The notes: generated from the letters alone by a model not told the origin. A stretch of DNA of 64,000 nucleotides from CAWGLW01 sp963823525 (GCA_963823525.1 CAWGLW010000006.1:496001-560000); one strand, 5' to 3'. Counted from the first letter of the stretch, positions 26,095 through 36,217 are shown. Made by a program: numbers and translations.

Positions 26095-27177
26095 TCAGAT
26101 CTCAATGTTCAGCGTAAGTGCGACGTAGAGGTCATTGCCAGGCCGGTCACCTTCGTGATCGTAAAGAATCGTCTTCAGATTCGGCATCAGGTTGATGTTC
26201 GGATGAACCGGGAAATCGATACCGGCGAGCACGTAGGTTGCCCGCGCGGTCGGGTCAAACGGAACATACGCGATGTCATCGCCCTTGACGCTCGGCTCGA
26301 AAAGGCGATCAACCCGCCCGACGATCGACCAGCGCGAATAGTCGCGAACGTAGTAGGCCGACACGAGGTGAATCGGGTCTTCGGAAACCCGGCCTTCGCG
26401 ATAGAACCACTGCAAGCCGGCGCGATGCGCTTCGCCCGTCCAGGCCGCAAAAAACTGGCCCGAGTATGCGCTGTGCCGGTCATCTTCCGGGGCGATGGCA
26501 TCGGCATAAAGATCGAACAGCCATTGCGGACTCGGCTGGTAGGTCAGGGCCACCTGGACCTTGCCCGTGTCGTCATCACTGATGCCGACGTCGCTGCCGA
26601 ATCCGGCGATAGCGCGATAACGCCAGCGTCCATCCGAGGTCAGCCGCCCGCTCATCGAGATTCCGTCCTGGCGGCTCGGCACACCCTGCACATCCAGCGG
26701 CGTTTTTTCGAACCAGCGATACCCCCAGAGGCTCTCGATCAAATCAAAGGTGACGGTCGACGATCGTCCGACCGTGATCGTCTGCCCGCCCGCCTCGAAC
26801 CGGATGTACGCGTCCTTGAGTTTTGCATCGTAAGCGGTGTTATCGAAATCGTCGTTCTGATTGAGTTCGAGCCGCAAACGGACTTGAGTCTTCTCGCCCA
26901 GACCAAAATCCCTGAAATCCAGCGTCGCGTAGATGCGTCGCGTCCACCAGCCTGTCTGACCCTCCCAGTCCGGAAGGTGGTGATCGGCAATCCAGTAAAA
27001 ATCGCCAAACAACAGGAAGGAAGGCTCGATGTGATCAAACAGACCGATACCCGTCTTATCCTCCTCCGCCTCCGCGGCCAGGCTCGCGCGGCAGAGAATG
27101 AGCAGAAGCACAGTCACGAGCGAGGCGAAGTACCGGGTTCCGGCGGTGTGCAGAGAATCGCGTGCGGGACAGACCAC
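26095..27177 (-). CDS. Porin-like outer-membrane beta-barrel protein
   Basis: A protein of about 360 residues with a signal peptide (VTVLLLILCRASLA) and alternating strands typical of an outer-membrane barrel, such as RRIYATLDFRDFGLGEKTQV and IRFEAGGQTITVGRSSTV, ending in a barrel-type strand (NDLYVALTLNIEI). It recalls phosphate-selective or carbohydrate porins. I choose the GTG at 27177, just past the lipB stop and behind AGGGGG; an ATG at 27246 would overlap lipB. It precedes the PQQ lipoprotein gene in the same direction, with about 120 bases between them. The substrate is unknown. Confidence 0.72.
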   Translation of the reverse strand: MVCPARDSLHTAGTRYFASLVTVLLLILCRASLAAEAEEDKTGIGLFDHIEPSFLLFGDFYWIADHHLPDWEGQTGWWTRRIYATLDFRDFGLGEKTQVRLRLELNQNDDFDNTAYDAKLKDAYIRFEAGGQTITVGRSSTVTFDLIESLWGYRWFEKTPLDVQGVPSRQDGISMSGRLTSDGRWRYRAIAGFGSDVGISDDDTGKVQVALTYQPSPQWLFDLYADAIAPEDDRHSAYSGQFFAAWTGEAHRAGLQWFYREGRVSEDPIHLVSAYYVRDYSRWSIVGRVDRLFEPSVKGDDIAYVPFDPTARATYVLAGIDFPVHPNINLMPNLKTILYDHEGDRPGNDLYVALTLNIEI

Positions 27178-27193
27178 CTCGCCCCCTGTGCCG

Positions 27194-27910
<717 letters not shown>

Positions 27911-27948
27911 TGAGTTCGAACCGGCGGCGACGGAGTCCCGGCCACGTC

Positions 27949-28971
27949 TTACCGCCGCGCGAGGCCCCCGGCGTCGAGCCCCGCATTATTGCGTGCCAGT
28001 GCCTGCTCCGCCCGGTAACTCGAGCGCACTAGCGGGCCCGCGACGCATTCCACGAAGCCACGCTGCAGCGCCGCGTCCCGATATGCCGCAAATTCCTCCG
28101 GCGTCACGAATCGCTGCACCGGGAGGTGATTGACGGTTGGCCGGAGGTATTGACCAAGCGTGAGCAGGTCCACGCCCACGGCGCGCAGCTCATCCATCGC
28201 CTCGAGAATCTCGGCGTCGCTCTCACCGAGGCCGAGCATCAGGCTGGTTTTCGTCAGCACGTCCGATCGAAAGCGCTTTGCATGCTGCAGAACGGCCAGC
28301 GTCTGTTCGTAGGACGCTCGCGGGTCACGCACCGGGTGGGTCAGCCGCCGGACCGTCTCGACATTCTGCGCGAAGACCTCGAGCCCGCTGGCCACGACCG
28401 TTTCGACATCGGCCAGCACGCCCTGAAAGTCCGGCGTCAATGCCTCAACCGCCGTGTCGGGATTCAACTTCTTGATCTGCTGGACACACGATGCGAAATG
28501 TCCCGCTCCGCCATCGGGCAGGTCGTCACGATTGACCGAGGTCAGCACCACGTAGCGAAGACCCATCAACTGCACCGTGCGGGCTGAGTTGGCCGGTTCG
28601 TCGGCATCGAGCCAGCCCTTCGGGTTGCCGGTATCCACCGCACAGAAGCGACAGGCACGCGTGCAGACTTCGCCCATCAACATCAGAGTCGCCGTGCCGG
28701 CATTCCAGCACTCGCCGATGTTCGGGCACCGGGCCTCTTCGCACACGGTGGCGAGCCGATGATCGCGAACCTGGCGGCGCAGCGCCTCGAAGCGTTCACC
28801 GCCCGGCATCGGGGCGCGCAGCCAGGACGGCTTGCGGCCCGCCGGCAGCGGTGCGCTGACCGGCTGGTGCTTGATACCGTCCTTGATGGCCGTACCACCG
28901 GTTCGAGTGACGTATTTCTCGCCACTGCGGACAGCCGGGGTGACGACGGGTATTCCTTTGAAATCACTCAT
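27949..28971 (-). CDS. lipA: Lipoyl synthase
   Basis: A 340-residue radical SAM enzyme that inserts two sulfurs into octanoyl groups to make lipoate. The auxiliary iron-sulfur cluster motif CEEARCPNIGEC and the radical SAM motif CTRACRFC are intact. The C-terminal end carries the RSSY segment that supplies the Ser ligand to the auxiliary cluster. The start is not supported by a strong ribosome binding site and could lie a little downstream. It is followed by lipB. Confidence 0.96.
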   Translation of the reverse strand: MSDFKGIPVVTPAVRSGEKYVTRTGGTAIKDGIKHQPVSAPLPAGRKPSWLRAPMPGGERFEALRRQVRDHRLATVCEEARCPNIGECWNAGTATLMLMGEVCTRACRFCAVDTGNPKGWLDADEPANSARTVQLMGLRYVVLTSVNRDDLPDGGAGHFASCVQQIKKLNPDTAVEALTPDFQGVLADVETVVASGLEVFAQNVETVRRLTHPVRDPRASYEQTLAVLQHAKRFRSDVLTKTSLMLGLGESDAEILEAMDELRAVGVDLLTLGQYLRPTVNHLPVQRFVTPEEFAAYRDAALQRGFVECVAGPLVRSSYRAEQALARNNAGLDAGGLARR

Positions 28972-29043
28972 GATTGCAGACCGTGTCGGGGCCGGTATTG
29001 TACGGCATTCCGGCGGCGTGGCCGCCCGGCGCAGCGGCGGCGG

Positions 29044-29721
29044 CTAAACGCCAGTACCGCTCAGTTTCTTGTCGAGTTCAGCCAGCCGCTCGGGCGTGCC
29101 GACATCTATCCAGTTGCCCGTGTAGAGCTCGCCGCCCACGCGGCCCTTCGTCACGGCGGCCCGCAACAGGGGTGCCAGCTTGAATTTACCGTCCTTGCAG
29201 CCGACGAAGAGCTCGGGCCGATACACGCCGAGCCCGGAAAATGTGAACCGCTTTTCGCCGGCCTCGACAACACGATGATGCTGCAGCTCGAAATCGCCTG
29301 CCGGATTGTGTGGCGGATTCTCGACCAGCACGAGCTGGGCAAGATCCCCTTCGCGCAGCGCATCGCGGAGATTTGAGTACGGGTAGTCCGTCCAGACGTC
29401 GCCGTTCAACACGATGAAGGGGTCGATCCCGAGCAGGGGAAGCGCCCGGAAAATTCCGCCCCCGGTTTCCAGCGGTTCCGGCCCTTCGTCGCTGTATCGG
29501 ATCTTCAGTCCATAGCGCAAACCGTCCCCCAGCGCTTCGACGACCTGCGTCCCCAGCCAGGAGAGGTTGATCACGACGTCCCGGAAGCCCTCACGGCCCA
29601 GTGCATCGAGATGATGCTCGATGAGTGCCCGTCTGCCCACGCTCAGCAGAGGCTTGGGGCGCGCGAGGGTCAGCGGGCGCATCCGCTCACCCTTACCCGC
29701 CGCGAGGATCATCACTTTCAA
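29044..29721 (-). CDS. murU: N-acetylmuramate-1-phosphate uridylyltransferase
   Basis: A 225-residue nucleotidyltransferase starting MKVMILAAGKGERMRPLT, the nucleotide-binding signature of this fold, with FIVLNGDVWTDY as the metal-site segment. It converts MurNAc-1-phosphate and UTP to UDP-MurNAc in the peptidoglycan salvage route that bypasses MurA and is intrinsically fosfomycin-insensitive. Its ATG overlaps the TGA of amgK (ATGA), so the two are translationally coupled. That pairing is what distinguishes it from general sugar nucleotidyltransferases. Confidence 0.93.
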   Translation of the reverse strand: MKVMILAAGKGERMRPLTLARPKPLLSVGRRALIEHHLDALGREGFRDVVINLSWLGTQVVEALGDGLRYGLKIRYSDEGPEPLETGGGIFRALPLLGIDPFIVLNGDVWTDYPYSNLRDALREGDLAQLVLVENPPHNPAGDFELQHHRVVEAGEKRFTFSGLGVYRPELFVGCKDGKFKLAPLLRAAVTKGRVGGELYTGNWIDVGTPERLAELDKKLSGTGV

Positions 29722-30752
29722 CTGGCTTTGCCCCCGCTCGTCTGCTGCAGCGAAGGTGGCACACGCCGGCGGATCAGCTCTGCCAGCGCGGTCAGCTCCG
29801 CGTGCCGGCCACTGGCCTGGAGTATGTAATCGAGCGTGCGTGGAACGTCCGGGAGATAGCCGGGCTTGCCGTCACGATGCCACAGGCGCGCAAAGATGCC
29901 GCTCGCCTTGAGGTGGCGCTGTACGCCCATCAGATCGAACCAGCGCAGGAATTCGGCCTCGTCACGACCGACCGCGAGACCCGCTGCCGCGGCCCGGCTT
30001 CGGTACGCCAGCGCCCAGGCATCCACCGTCGCGAGCGGCCAGGCGATGTAACAGTCCCTGAGCAACGAAGCGAGATCGTAGGTCAGCGGACCAAAGACCG
30101 CGTCCTGAAAGTCGAGGATGCCGGGGTTTTTCTGCTCGCAGACCATCAGGTTTCGTGAATGGTAATCGCGGTGCACGAACACGCGCGGCTGCTCCAGGGC
30201 CGATGCCACCAGCCGGTCGAAGACGCGGGCGAGTTCGCCTCGCTCGGTCGCCGAGAGTTCGAGACCCAGGTGCCGATCCAGCAGCCAGTCGATGAACAGG
30301 CTCATCTCGAATCGCAGCAGGGCTTCGTCGTAGGGCGGCAGTTGCGGCGCATGCACCGCACCGCGCACCTGAAGCGCGACCAGCGCGTCGATCGCATCCG
30401 TGTAAAGGCGCTCAGCCTGCGTGCCATCCTCGAGCTCCGCGAGGTACGTCGTCGAGCCGAGGTCACTGAGCAGCAGAAAACCCTGCTGTTGATCGCGCGA
30501 CAGCACCCGGGGCGCGTTAAGGCCGATCTGCGCCAGCATCCCGGCAATGCGCAGGTAGGGACCCAGGTCTTCCTTGTCCGGAGGTGCATCCATGACAATC
30601 AGCGACTCACCCGGGCGGGTGATGCGAAAATAGCGCCGGAAGCTGGCATCCGCGGAAGCTGGGGCGAGTTCGAACTCGTTCCAGCCGCATTCGCGCTGCA
30701 ACCACTGGCGCAGCAAATCGAGCCTTGGATCCTCTCGGGAGAGTTTCTGCAA
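29718..30752 (-). CDS. amgK: N-acetylmuramate/N-acetylglucosamine kinase
   Basis: A 344-residue aminoglycoside-phosphotransferase-type kinase that phosphorylates MurNAc at the anomeric position for MurU. Kinase motifs visible are VFVHRDYHSRNLMV (catalytic loop) and ILDFQDAVFGPLTYDLASLL (metal-binding Asp). No ATG fits. A TTG at 30752 with GGAG seven bases upstream gives a length close to known AmgK and is my choice. The gene is divergent from lptD, only 54 bases from its start, so salvage of wall sugars and lipopolysaccharide export share one promoter region. Confidence 0.9.
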   Translation of the reverse strand: MQKLSREDPRLDLLRQWLQRECGWNEFELAPASADASFRRYFRITRPGESLIVMDAPPDKEDLGPYLRIAGMLAQIGLNAPRVLSRDQQQGFLLLSDLGSTTYLAELEDGTQAERLYTDAIDALVALQVRGAVHAPQLPPYDEALLRFEMSLFIDWLLDRHLGLELSATERGELARVFDRLVASALEQPRVFVHRDYHSRNLMVCEQKNPGILDFQDAVFGPLTYDLASLLRDCYIAWPLATVDAWALAYRSRAAAAGLAVGRDEAEFLRWFDLMGVQRHLKASGIFARLWHRDGKPGYLPDVPRTLDYILQASGRHAELTALAELIRRRVPPSLQQTSGGKAS

Positions 30753-30791
30753 AATGAAGCTCCGGAAAGTCAGCTTGTGGAGGGTCGCGCA

Positions 30792-30799
30792 ATTATAAT
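30792..30799. promoter_or_regulatory. Overlapping divergent -10 elements (amgK/lptD)
   Basis: The run ATTATAAT contains TATAAT on both strands: 30794-30799 for lptD and 30797-30792 for amgK. Recognisable -35 boxes at the right distance are weak on both sides. For lptD the start codon is only seven bases past the -10, which would make the mRNA leaderless if this element is used. Confidence 0.4.
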
Positions 30800-30806
30800 C
30801 GCGGCA

Positions 30807-33050
30807 ATGGAGCCGTCTGCGCGAAACCTGCTGACTCTCCGGCGGCTCGGTTCTGCGTTGCTGGCCGGATGCCTCGCGACATGTCTCGCGACCAGCCCCG
30901 CGTGGGCGGAGGATTCCGTCTGCAGGGCCCCCGCCGATCAGGATCCGCGCCTCGAAGAATTGCTCAAGGCTGACCCCGAAGACCCACGAATCAACATCAC
31001 CAGTGACACTGGCGAACTGAGCCGGGACGGAGAGGCAAGCCTGCGTGGTAACGTGCGGATCACGATGGGGCAGCGGCTGCTGAGCGCCGACGAGGCGGAA
31101 ATCAACACCGAAGAGCGCAAGGCGAGCCTCAAGGGAAATGTCGAGTTTCTCTCTCCCGAACTGCACGTCACGGGCCACGGTGGCTCGTTTTCCGATCAAG
31201 GTGGTGAGTTCGAGGGTGCGGAGTTTGAACTGTCCGAGCAGGCGGTTCGCGGCTCCGCGGAAGGCGTCCGTCTGCGCGAGCAGCGCTATCTTGATTTGAC
31301 CGAGGTCAGTTACACGGCCTGCCCCAGGGGCAACGAAGACTGGCGCCTGCGCGCCGGCCAGATTTCGCTGGACCAGAAGAACAACATGGGAACCGGGCGC
31401 AATGTTCGACTCGACGTCAGGGGCGTGCCGATTCTCTACACGCCATGGATTACGTTCCCCGTAGGAGATCAGCGCAAATCGGGGCTGCTGTTTCCGACCA
31501 TTGGCAGCAGCGGCCGGACCGGAACGAACCTGGCCGTCCCCTGGTACTGGAATATCGCCCCCAATTACGACGCTACGTTCACCGGCCGCTGGTTCTCAAA
31601 GCGCGGCTTTCGTATCGACCCCGAGTTTCGTTACCTGAGCGACACCAGCGAGGGGCAGCTCAACGCCGAATACCTGTTCCGGGACCAGGAGACTGACGAG
31701 ACGCGCTACTACGTGGAATTGAACGAACGCACGATGTTCAGGCCAAAAACCCGGCTGCTGGTCGATGCCGCGGACGTCAGCGATCGTGACTACTTCGAGG
31801 ATTTCGGCATCGGCGTGGAAGGCACCAGCGTGACCTTCCTGAACCGGTTCACCGAGCTGCGCCACGACACCGATCACTGGACTTTCAGCGGGCGACTTCA
31901 GGACTACCAGATCATTGACATTGCGCTGCCCGAGGAAGAACGGCCTTACACAATTCTGCCGCGGCTGACGGCAGACGGGCGCTGGCGCAACCTGGGTCAT
32001 GGTTTTGAAGCGGGCCTGCGCTCTGAAGCCAGCTATTTCGACCGTGATCTCGGGCCGACAGGTCTGCGGGTGGACGTCGAGCCGAGCCTGCAGTGGCGTA
32101 CCGGTCACCGAGGTGCCTATGTGACCGGGACGGCCGCATGGCGCTACACGGGCTATACGCTCAGTGACGTCGAAGTGGGCGGCGCCAGTGAATCCCCGGA
32201 CCGGTCTTTGCCGCTGCTGAGCCTGGACTCCGGACTGGTGTTTGACCGGCGCGTCGGCTCCGAGAACCAGCGCACACTGACGCTTGAGCCGCGATTTCTT
32301 TACCTGTATGTGCCCTTTCGCGACCAGCAGGACCTGCCGGTCTTCGATACAGGAATCCCGGACCTGAACACGGTCGAGTTGTTTCGCACCAATCGTTACG
32401 TCGGCGCGGACCGGCAGGGCGACGCCAACCAGGTGAGCATCGGCGTCACCTCACGGCTTCTGGACTTCTTCGACGGCCGGCAGTTCATGACCGCGACGCT
32501 TGGACAGGCCTTCTACTTCGAAGATCCGCGCGTGCGACTGCCCGATGAGCCGGCTCGCAACCAGTCGACCTCCGACGTGATCGCCGAAATCGAACTTTCC
32601 GCGTTCAAGAACTGGAGCGCGCGTGCCGGCTACCAGTGGAGTCCGGACCTCGCGGAAAGCGTAAGATCGGGTATCAGTCTGCAGTACGCGCCGGCCAGCG
32701 ACCGCGTTGTCAATGCCGGATACCGGTTCCGGCGCGACCTGCTCGAACAGGTCGATGTCTCGGCGGCCTGGCCGATCCGCAACAGGTGGCGTGGATTCGG
32801 ACGGTGGGTGTATTCGCTCAGTGAGGAAAAAACACTGGATCGCTTCGTCGGCATCGAATACGCATCGTGCTGCTGGGCCGTGAGGATTGTGACGCGGCGA
32901 TTCGTCAGCAGTCGCACCGGGGCGACGGACACCTCGGTCGGTCTGCAAGTGGAACTGGGGGGGCTGTCGAGTGTCGGAGTCGATAACGAAGCTTTCCTGG
33001 AGGATGCGATTCGGGGATACTCCGCGATCCCGACCGAACCTCAAATCTGA
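30807..33050 (+). CDS. lptD: LPS assembly outer-membrane protein LptD
   Basis: A 747-residue protein that forms, with LptE, the outer-membrane gate placing lipopolysaccharide on the cell surface. The signal peptide ends AWA. An LptA-like beta-jellyroll domain (about 60-165) is followed by the barrel. The four cysteines of the conserved disulfide pattern are present: Cys39, Cys172 and the adjacent pair in YASCCWAVR near the C-terminus. The frame remains open about 650 bases upstream, but those residues are antisense to amgK. It leads the lptD-surA-pdxA-rsmA gene run. Confidence 0.96.
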   Translation: MEPSARNLLTLRRLGSALLAGCLATCLATSPAWAEDSVCRAPADQDPRLEELLKADPEDPRINITSDTGELSRDGEASLRGNVRITMGQRLLSADEAEINTEERKASLKGNVEFLSPELHVTGHGGSFSDQGGEFEGAEFELSEQAVRGSAEGVRLREQRYLDLTEVSYTACPRGNEDWRLRAGQISLDQKNNMGTGRNVRLDVRGVPILYTPWITFPVGDQRKSGLLFPTIGSSGRTGTNLAVPWYWNIAPNYDATFTGRWFSKRGFRIDPEFRYLSDTSEGQLNAEYLFRDQETDETRYYVELNERTMFRPKTRLLVDAADVSDRDYFEDFGIGVEGTSVTFLNRFTELRHDTDHWTFSGRLQDYQIIDIALPEEERPYTILPRLTADGRWRNLGHGFEAGLRSEASYFDRDLGPTGLRVDVEPSLQWRTGHRGAYVTGTAAWRYTGYTLSDVEVGGASESPDRSLPLLSLDSGLVFDRRVGSENQRTLTLEPRFLYLYVPFRDQQDLPVFDTGIPDLNTVELFRTNRYVGADRQGDANQVSIGVTSRLLDFFDGRQFMTATLGQAFYFEDPRVRLPDEPARNQSTSDVIAEIELSAFKNWSARAGYQWSPDLAESVRSGISLQYAPASDRVVNAGYRFRRDLLEQVDVSAAWPIRNRWRGFGRWVYSLSEEKTLDRFVGIEYASCCWAVRIVTRRFVSSRTGATDTSVGLQVELGGLSSVGVDNEAFLEDAIRGYSAIPTEPQI

Positions 33051-33051
33051 G

Positions 33052-34359
33052 ATGCTCCTGATTTTTAAACGAATTTTCGCGCTCTTTGCGCTGCTGGCGG
33101 CCATTGGGGCCATCGCAGCGGCAGACGAACTGAGCTCAACCGGTGTGCTGCTCGACCGCATTGCGGCCGTGGTCAACAACGGCGTCGTCCTTCAGGGTGA
33201 CGTGGACCGCCAGTCGCAGGTCGTCACGGATCGGCTGAACCGAGCAGGGCAGCAACTGCCCCCGCGCGACATTCTCCGGCAGCAGGTGCTCGAACGACTC
33301 ATTCTGCAGGAACTGCAGATGCAGCGTGCCGCCAACCTCGAATTGCAGATCTCGGACGAAATGCTCAACCAGGCGCTCGCCGAGGTCGCCGACCGCAACC
33401 AGATTTCTTTCGCGGATTTGCCCGCTGCGCTGGCTGCGCAGGGCGTCGACTACGCCCAGTACCGGGAGGAAGTCCGCCGCGAAATGACCTTGACCATGCT
33501 CAAGCAGCGCGACGTGCTGACGCGTGTCTACATCTCGCCGCGCGAAATCGAGCAGTGCATGAGCGACCGGAGGGAATCGCCGGGACAGGACGATGCGTAC
33601 AACCTCGCCCACATCCTCATCGCGATTCCGACGTCTGCGGGTACCGATGAGCTGGCTGAACGCAGTTCACGTGCACAGGGCGTCTACGAGCGCGCGCGGC
33701 AGGGCGAGGATTTCGCCCAGCTCGCCATCACGTATTCTGATTCGGGTACGGCGCTTGAAGGCGGAGCGCTTGGCTGGCGTCAGGGCGGCCAGTTGCCCTC
33801 CTTTGTCGCCGAGGTGATTCCTCAAATGGCCGTGGGTGATGTCACCGAGCCGATCCGCACGCCGAGCGGTCTGCACATCTTCAAGCTGCTCGAGCGGCGG
33901 GGCGACAGTGATTCCGCGCTTGTCGAGCAGGTGCACGTACGCCATATCCTGAAACAAACCAACGAACTCGAAGACGACAGCATCGTCAGCCTTCAGCTCA
34001 ATGAGATTCGCGAACGCGTGCTCGCGGGCGAGGACTTCGCCGCCATTGCCGCAGTCACTTCAGAAGATCCGGGTTCTGCGGCCAATGGTGGCGACCTCGG
34101 CTGGACCGGACCCGGCACCTTCGTGCCGGAGTTCAATATGCAGATAGAGGCACTCAACATCGACGAAATCAGCCCGGCATTCAAGACGCAGTATGGCTGG
34201 CATATCGTCCAGCTGCTCGGCAAACGAACCTATGACGCGACGGACGACATGATCCGCAAGCGCTGTGCCATTCAGCTGCGCGAGGCGAAGCTCGATGAGG
34301 AGACCGAGATCTGGATGCGTCGACTTCGCGATGAGGCCTTCGTCGACTACCGCATGTGA
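33052..34359 (+). CDS. surA: Periplasmic chaperone/prolyl isomerase SurA
   Basis: A 435-residue periplasmic chaperone for outer-membrane proteins, including LptD. It has a signal peptide, an N-terminal chaperone domain (about 30-165, starting LDRIAAVVNNGVVLQGDVD) and two parvulin domains. The first runs from about NLAHILIAIPT and the second from VRHILKQTNE, with GGDLGW motifs in both. Its ATG lies one base after the lptD stop and has no clear ribosome binding site, so translation probably depends on reinitiation after lptD. Confidence 0.95.
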   Translation: MLLIFKRIFALFALLAAIGAIAAADELSSTGVLLDRIAAVVNNGVVLQGDVDRQSQVVTDRLNRAGQQLPPRDILRQQVLERLILQELQMQRAANLELQISDEMLNQALAEVADRNQISFADLPAALAAQGVDYAQYREEVRREMTLTMLKQRDVLTRVYISPREIEQCMSDRRESPGQDDAYNLAHILIAIPTSAGTDELAERSSRAQGVYERARQGEDFAQLAITYSDSGTALEGGALGWRQGGQLPSFVAEVIPQMAVGDVTEPIRTPSGLHIFKLLERRGDSDSALVEQVHVRHILKQTNELEDDSIVSLQLNEIRERVLAGEDFAAIAAVTSEDPGSAANGGDLGWTGPGTFVPEFNMQIEALNIDEISPAFKTQYGWHIVQLLGKRTYDATDDMIRKRCAIQLREAKLDEETEIWMRRLRDEAFVDYRM

Positions 34360-35369
34360 GCGCTCCCACCCGGCTGAAAACCCGGCGAGTGCCGACGATA
34401 GCGATCACCAGCGGTGAGCCGGCCGGCATCGGGCCGGATATCTGCATGGCGCTCAACGGCCGTCGACTCGGCTGCCGGATCGTCGTGCTCGGGGACCGAT
34501 CGGTGTTTGGCCGCGTGCGCGGCCAGCGTGCCCCAGCCTTGAAGATTCCTGCCTACGACCCGGCCCAGCGACCGCGGCAACGCATGGAACTGCTCGAAGT
34601 GCCGTTGCGGGAACGCTGCGAAGCCGGCCGGCTCGATCCCCGCAATGCGTCCTACGTGCTCGACTTGCTCGATACGGCCGCTGATCGCTGTGTGAGCGGC
34701 GAATTCGACGCCATGGTGACGGCGCCCGTTCACAAGGGCGTCATCAACGATGCCGGTATCGCGTTCACCGGGCACACCGAATACCTTGCCGCGCGCACCG
34801 GTGCCCCGTTGCCGGTCATGATGCTGGCCGGCGGCGGCATGAGGGTGGCGCTGGCGACCACGCACCTGCCGCTCCGTCGGGTCAGTGCAGCGATCACCGA
34901 TCAGCGGCTGGAGTCGGTGCTGCGTATTCTGAACGATGATTTGCGCACGCGTTTTGGCTTGCGTTCGCCGCGAGTCATGGTCTGCGGGTTGAATCCACAC
35001 GCCGGCGAGTCGGGTCACCTTGGACGCGAGGAGATCGACGTGATCGCGCCCGTGCTCGAGCGAATGCGCGCTGCCGGCCTGAGACTTATCGGGCCGACGC
35101 CGGCGGACACGGCTTTCCTGCCCGAGCAGCTGGCCGAATGCGACGCCGTGCTGGCGATGTACCACGACCAGGGCCTGCCGGTGCTCAAGCACGCCAGTTT
35201 CGGCGCCGCGGTCAATATCACGCTGGGGCTGCCGATCCTGCGCAGTTCGGTCGATCACGGGACGGCTCTCGACCTTGCCGGTAGCGGCAAGGCCGATCAC
35301 GGCAGCCTGCTCGCGGCGATCGAACTCACGCGACAGATGTGCCTGAAGGAACGCCGGGCAGCGCGGTGA
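34356..35369 (+). CDS. pdxA: 4-hydroxythreonine-4-phosphate dehydrogenase
   Basis: A 337-residue metal-dependent dehydrogenase of pyridoxal phosphate synthesis. It opens with ITSGEPAGIGPDI and shows the active-site histidines in VTAPVHKGVIN, FTGHTEYLA and MYHDQGLPVLK. The start is a GTG that overlaps the surA stop codon by the GTGA arrangement. This is the usual neighbour of surA and rsmA in gammaproteobacteria. It supplies the cofactor used by several enzymes in this window, such as KynU, GcvP and the decarboxylase. Confidence 0.95.
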   Translation: MSAPTRLKTRRVPTIAITSGEPAGIGPDICMALNGRRLGCRIVVLGDRSVFGRVRGQRAPALKIPAYDPAQRPRQRMELLEVPLRERCEAGRLDPRNASYVLDLLDTAADRCVSGEFDAMVTAPVHKGVINDAGIAFTGHTEYLAARTGAPLPVMMLAGGGMRVALATTHLPLRRVSAAITDQRLESVLRILNDDLRTRFGLRSPRVMVCGLNPHAGESGHLGREEIDVIAPVLERMRAAGLRLIGPTPADTAFLPEQLAECDAVLAMYHDQGLPVLKHASFGAAVNITLGLPILRSSVDHGTALDLAGSGKADHGSLLAAIELTRQMCLKERRAAR

Positions 35370-36142
35370 GGTACGCGCGGAAACGCTACGGCCAGCATTT
35401 CCTGCACGACCCCGGCACGATACGGCGGATCGTTGATGCCATCGGTCCCTCGAAAGAACAACGGCTCGTCGAGATCGGTCCCGGAAGAGGCGCGATCACG
35501 GCACCGCTGTTGAGAGCCTGCGGATCCCTTGACGTTATCGAGATCGACGAGCACGTCATCCCCTACCTGCAAAGCACTTGCGAGGGTCTCGGTGAGCTGC
35601 GTGTGCACCGAGCCGACGCCACCACATTCGATTTCCACGCCTTGCGTGACAACGGGCCGCCGCTGCGGCTGGTGGGCAACCTGCCATACAACGTATCGAC
35701 GCCGTTATTGTTCCACTTTATCGAGCACCTCGACAGCGTGGCCGATATGCACTTCATGCTGCAGAAAGAGGTGGTCACGCGCATGGCCGCGAAGCCCGGC
35801 AACAAGGATTACGGGCGGCTGACCGTGATGCTCGCGCCGCGCGTCCGCGTGGTACCCCTGTTCGACATCGGCACCGGCGCGTTCAAGCCGCCACCGCGGG
35901 TCGTGTCAACTTTTTTTGCCCTGTATCCGCACCGAGAACCACCTTTCGCAGTGCACGACAAACGTGCCTATGCCCGGGTCGTCGCGGCGGCTTTTTCGCA
36001 GCGACGCAAGACACTTCGTAATTCACTGGCCGCGCTGCTGGACACAGCGGCGATCGAAGCTGCGGGCATCGACCCGTCCGCGCGACCGGAAACTCTGCCA
36101 CCGGAGCAGTTTGCAAGGCTCGCTGAGCAACTAAGCGCTTGA
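35366..36142 (+). CDS. rsmA: 16S rRNA dimethyladenosine transferase
   Basis: A 258-residue SAM-dependent enzyme (KsgA) that dimethylates two adjacent adenines near the 3' end of 16S rRNA. Motifs visible are RKRYGQHFLHD, the SAM loop VEIGPGRGAIT, the catalytic NLPYNVSTPLL and the C-terminal AAFSQRRKTLRNSL. I favour the GTG at 35366, which overlaps the pdxA stop as GTGA just as pdxA does with surA. An in-frame ATG at 35339 would add nine residues. Confidence 0.95.
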   Translation: MRYARKRYGQHFLHDPGTIRRIVDAIGPSKEQRLVEIGPGRGAITAPLLRACGSLDVIEIDEHVIPYLQSTCEGLGELRVHRADATTFDFHALRDNGPPLRLVGNLPYNVSTPLLFHFIEHLDSVADMHFMLQKEVVTRMAAKPGNKDYGRLTVMLAPRVRVVPLFDIGTGAFKPPPRVVSTFFALYPHREPPFAVHDKRAYARVVAAAFSQRRKTLRNSLAALLDTAAIEAAGIDPSARPETLPPEQFARLAEQLSA

Positions 36143-36154
36143 AAATCCGCAGAA

Positions 36155-36183
36155 TTGGTTGGCCCGCCCGCAGGACTTATAAT
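36155..36183 (+). promoter_or_regulatory. Promoter candidate for the Usp gene
   Basis: A TTGGTT box (36155-36160) and a perfect TATAAT (36178-36183) are separated by 17 bases, 34 bases before the universal stress protein start. This is the best sigma-70-type match I noticed in the window and suggests that usp-apaG-apaH has its own promoter apart from the upstream operon. Confidence 0.6.
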
Positions 36184-36217
36184 CCGCCTATCTACCCTGC
36201 GCGTCCCGGAGAAACCG

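Noticed and set aside
30159..30806. In-frame upstream extension of lptD
   Set aside because: These codons are antisense to amgK, and LptD's signal peptide begins at the ATG at 30807.
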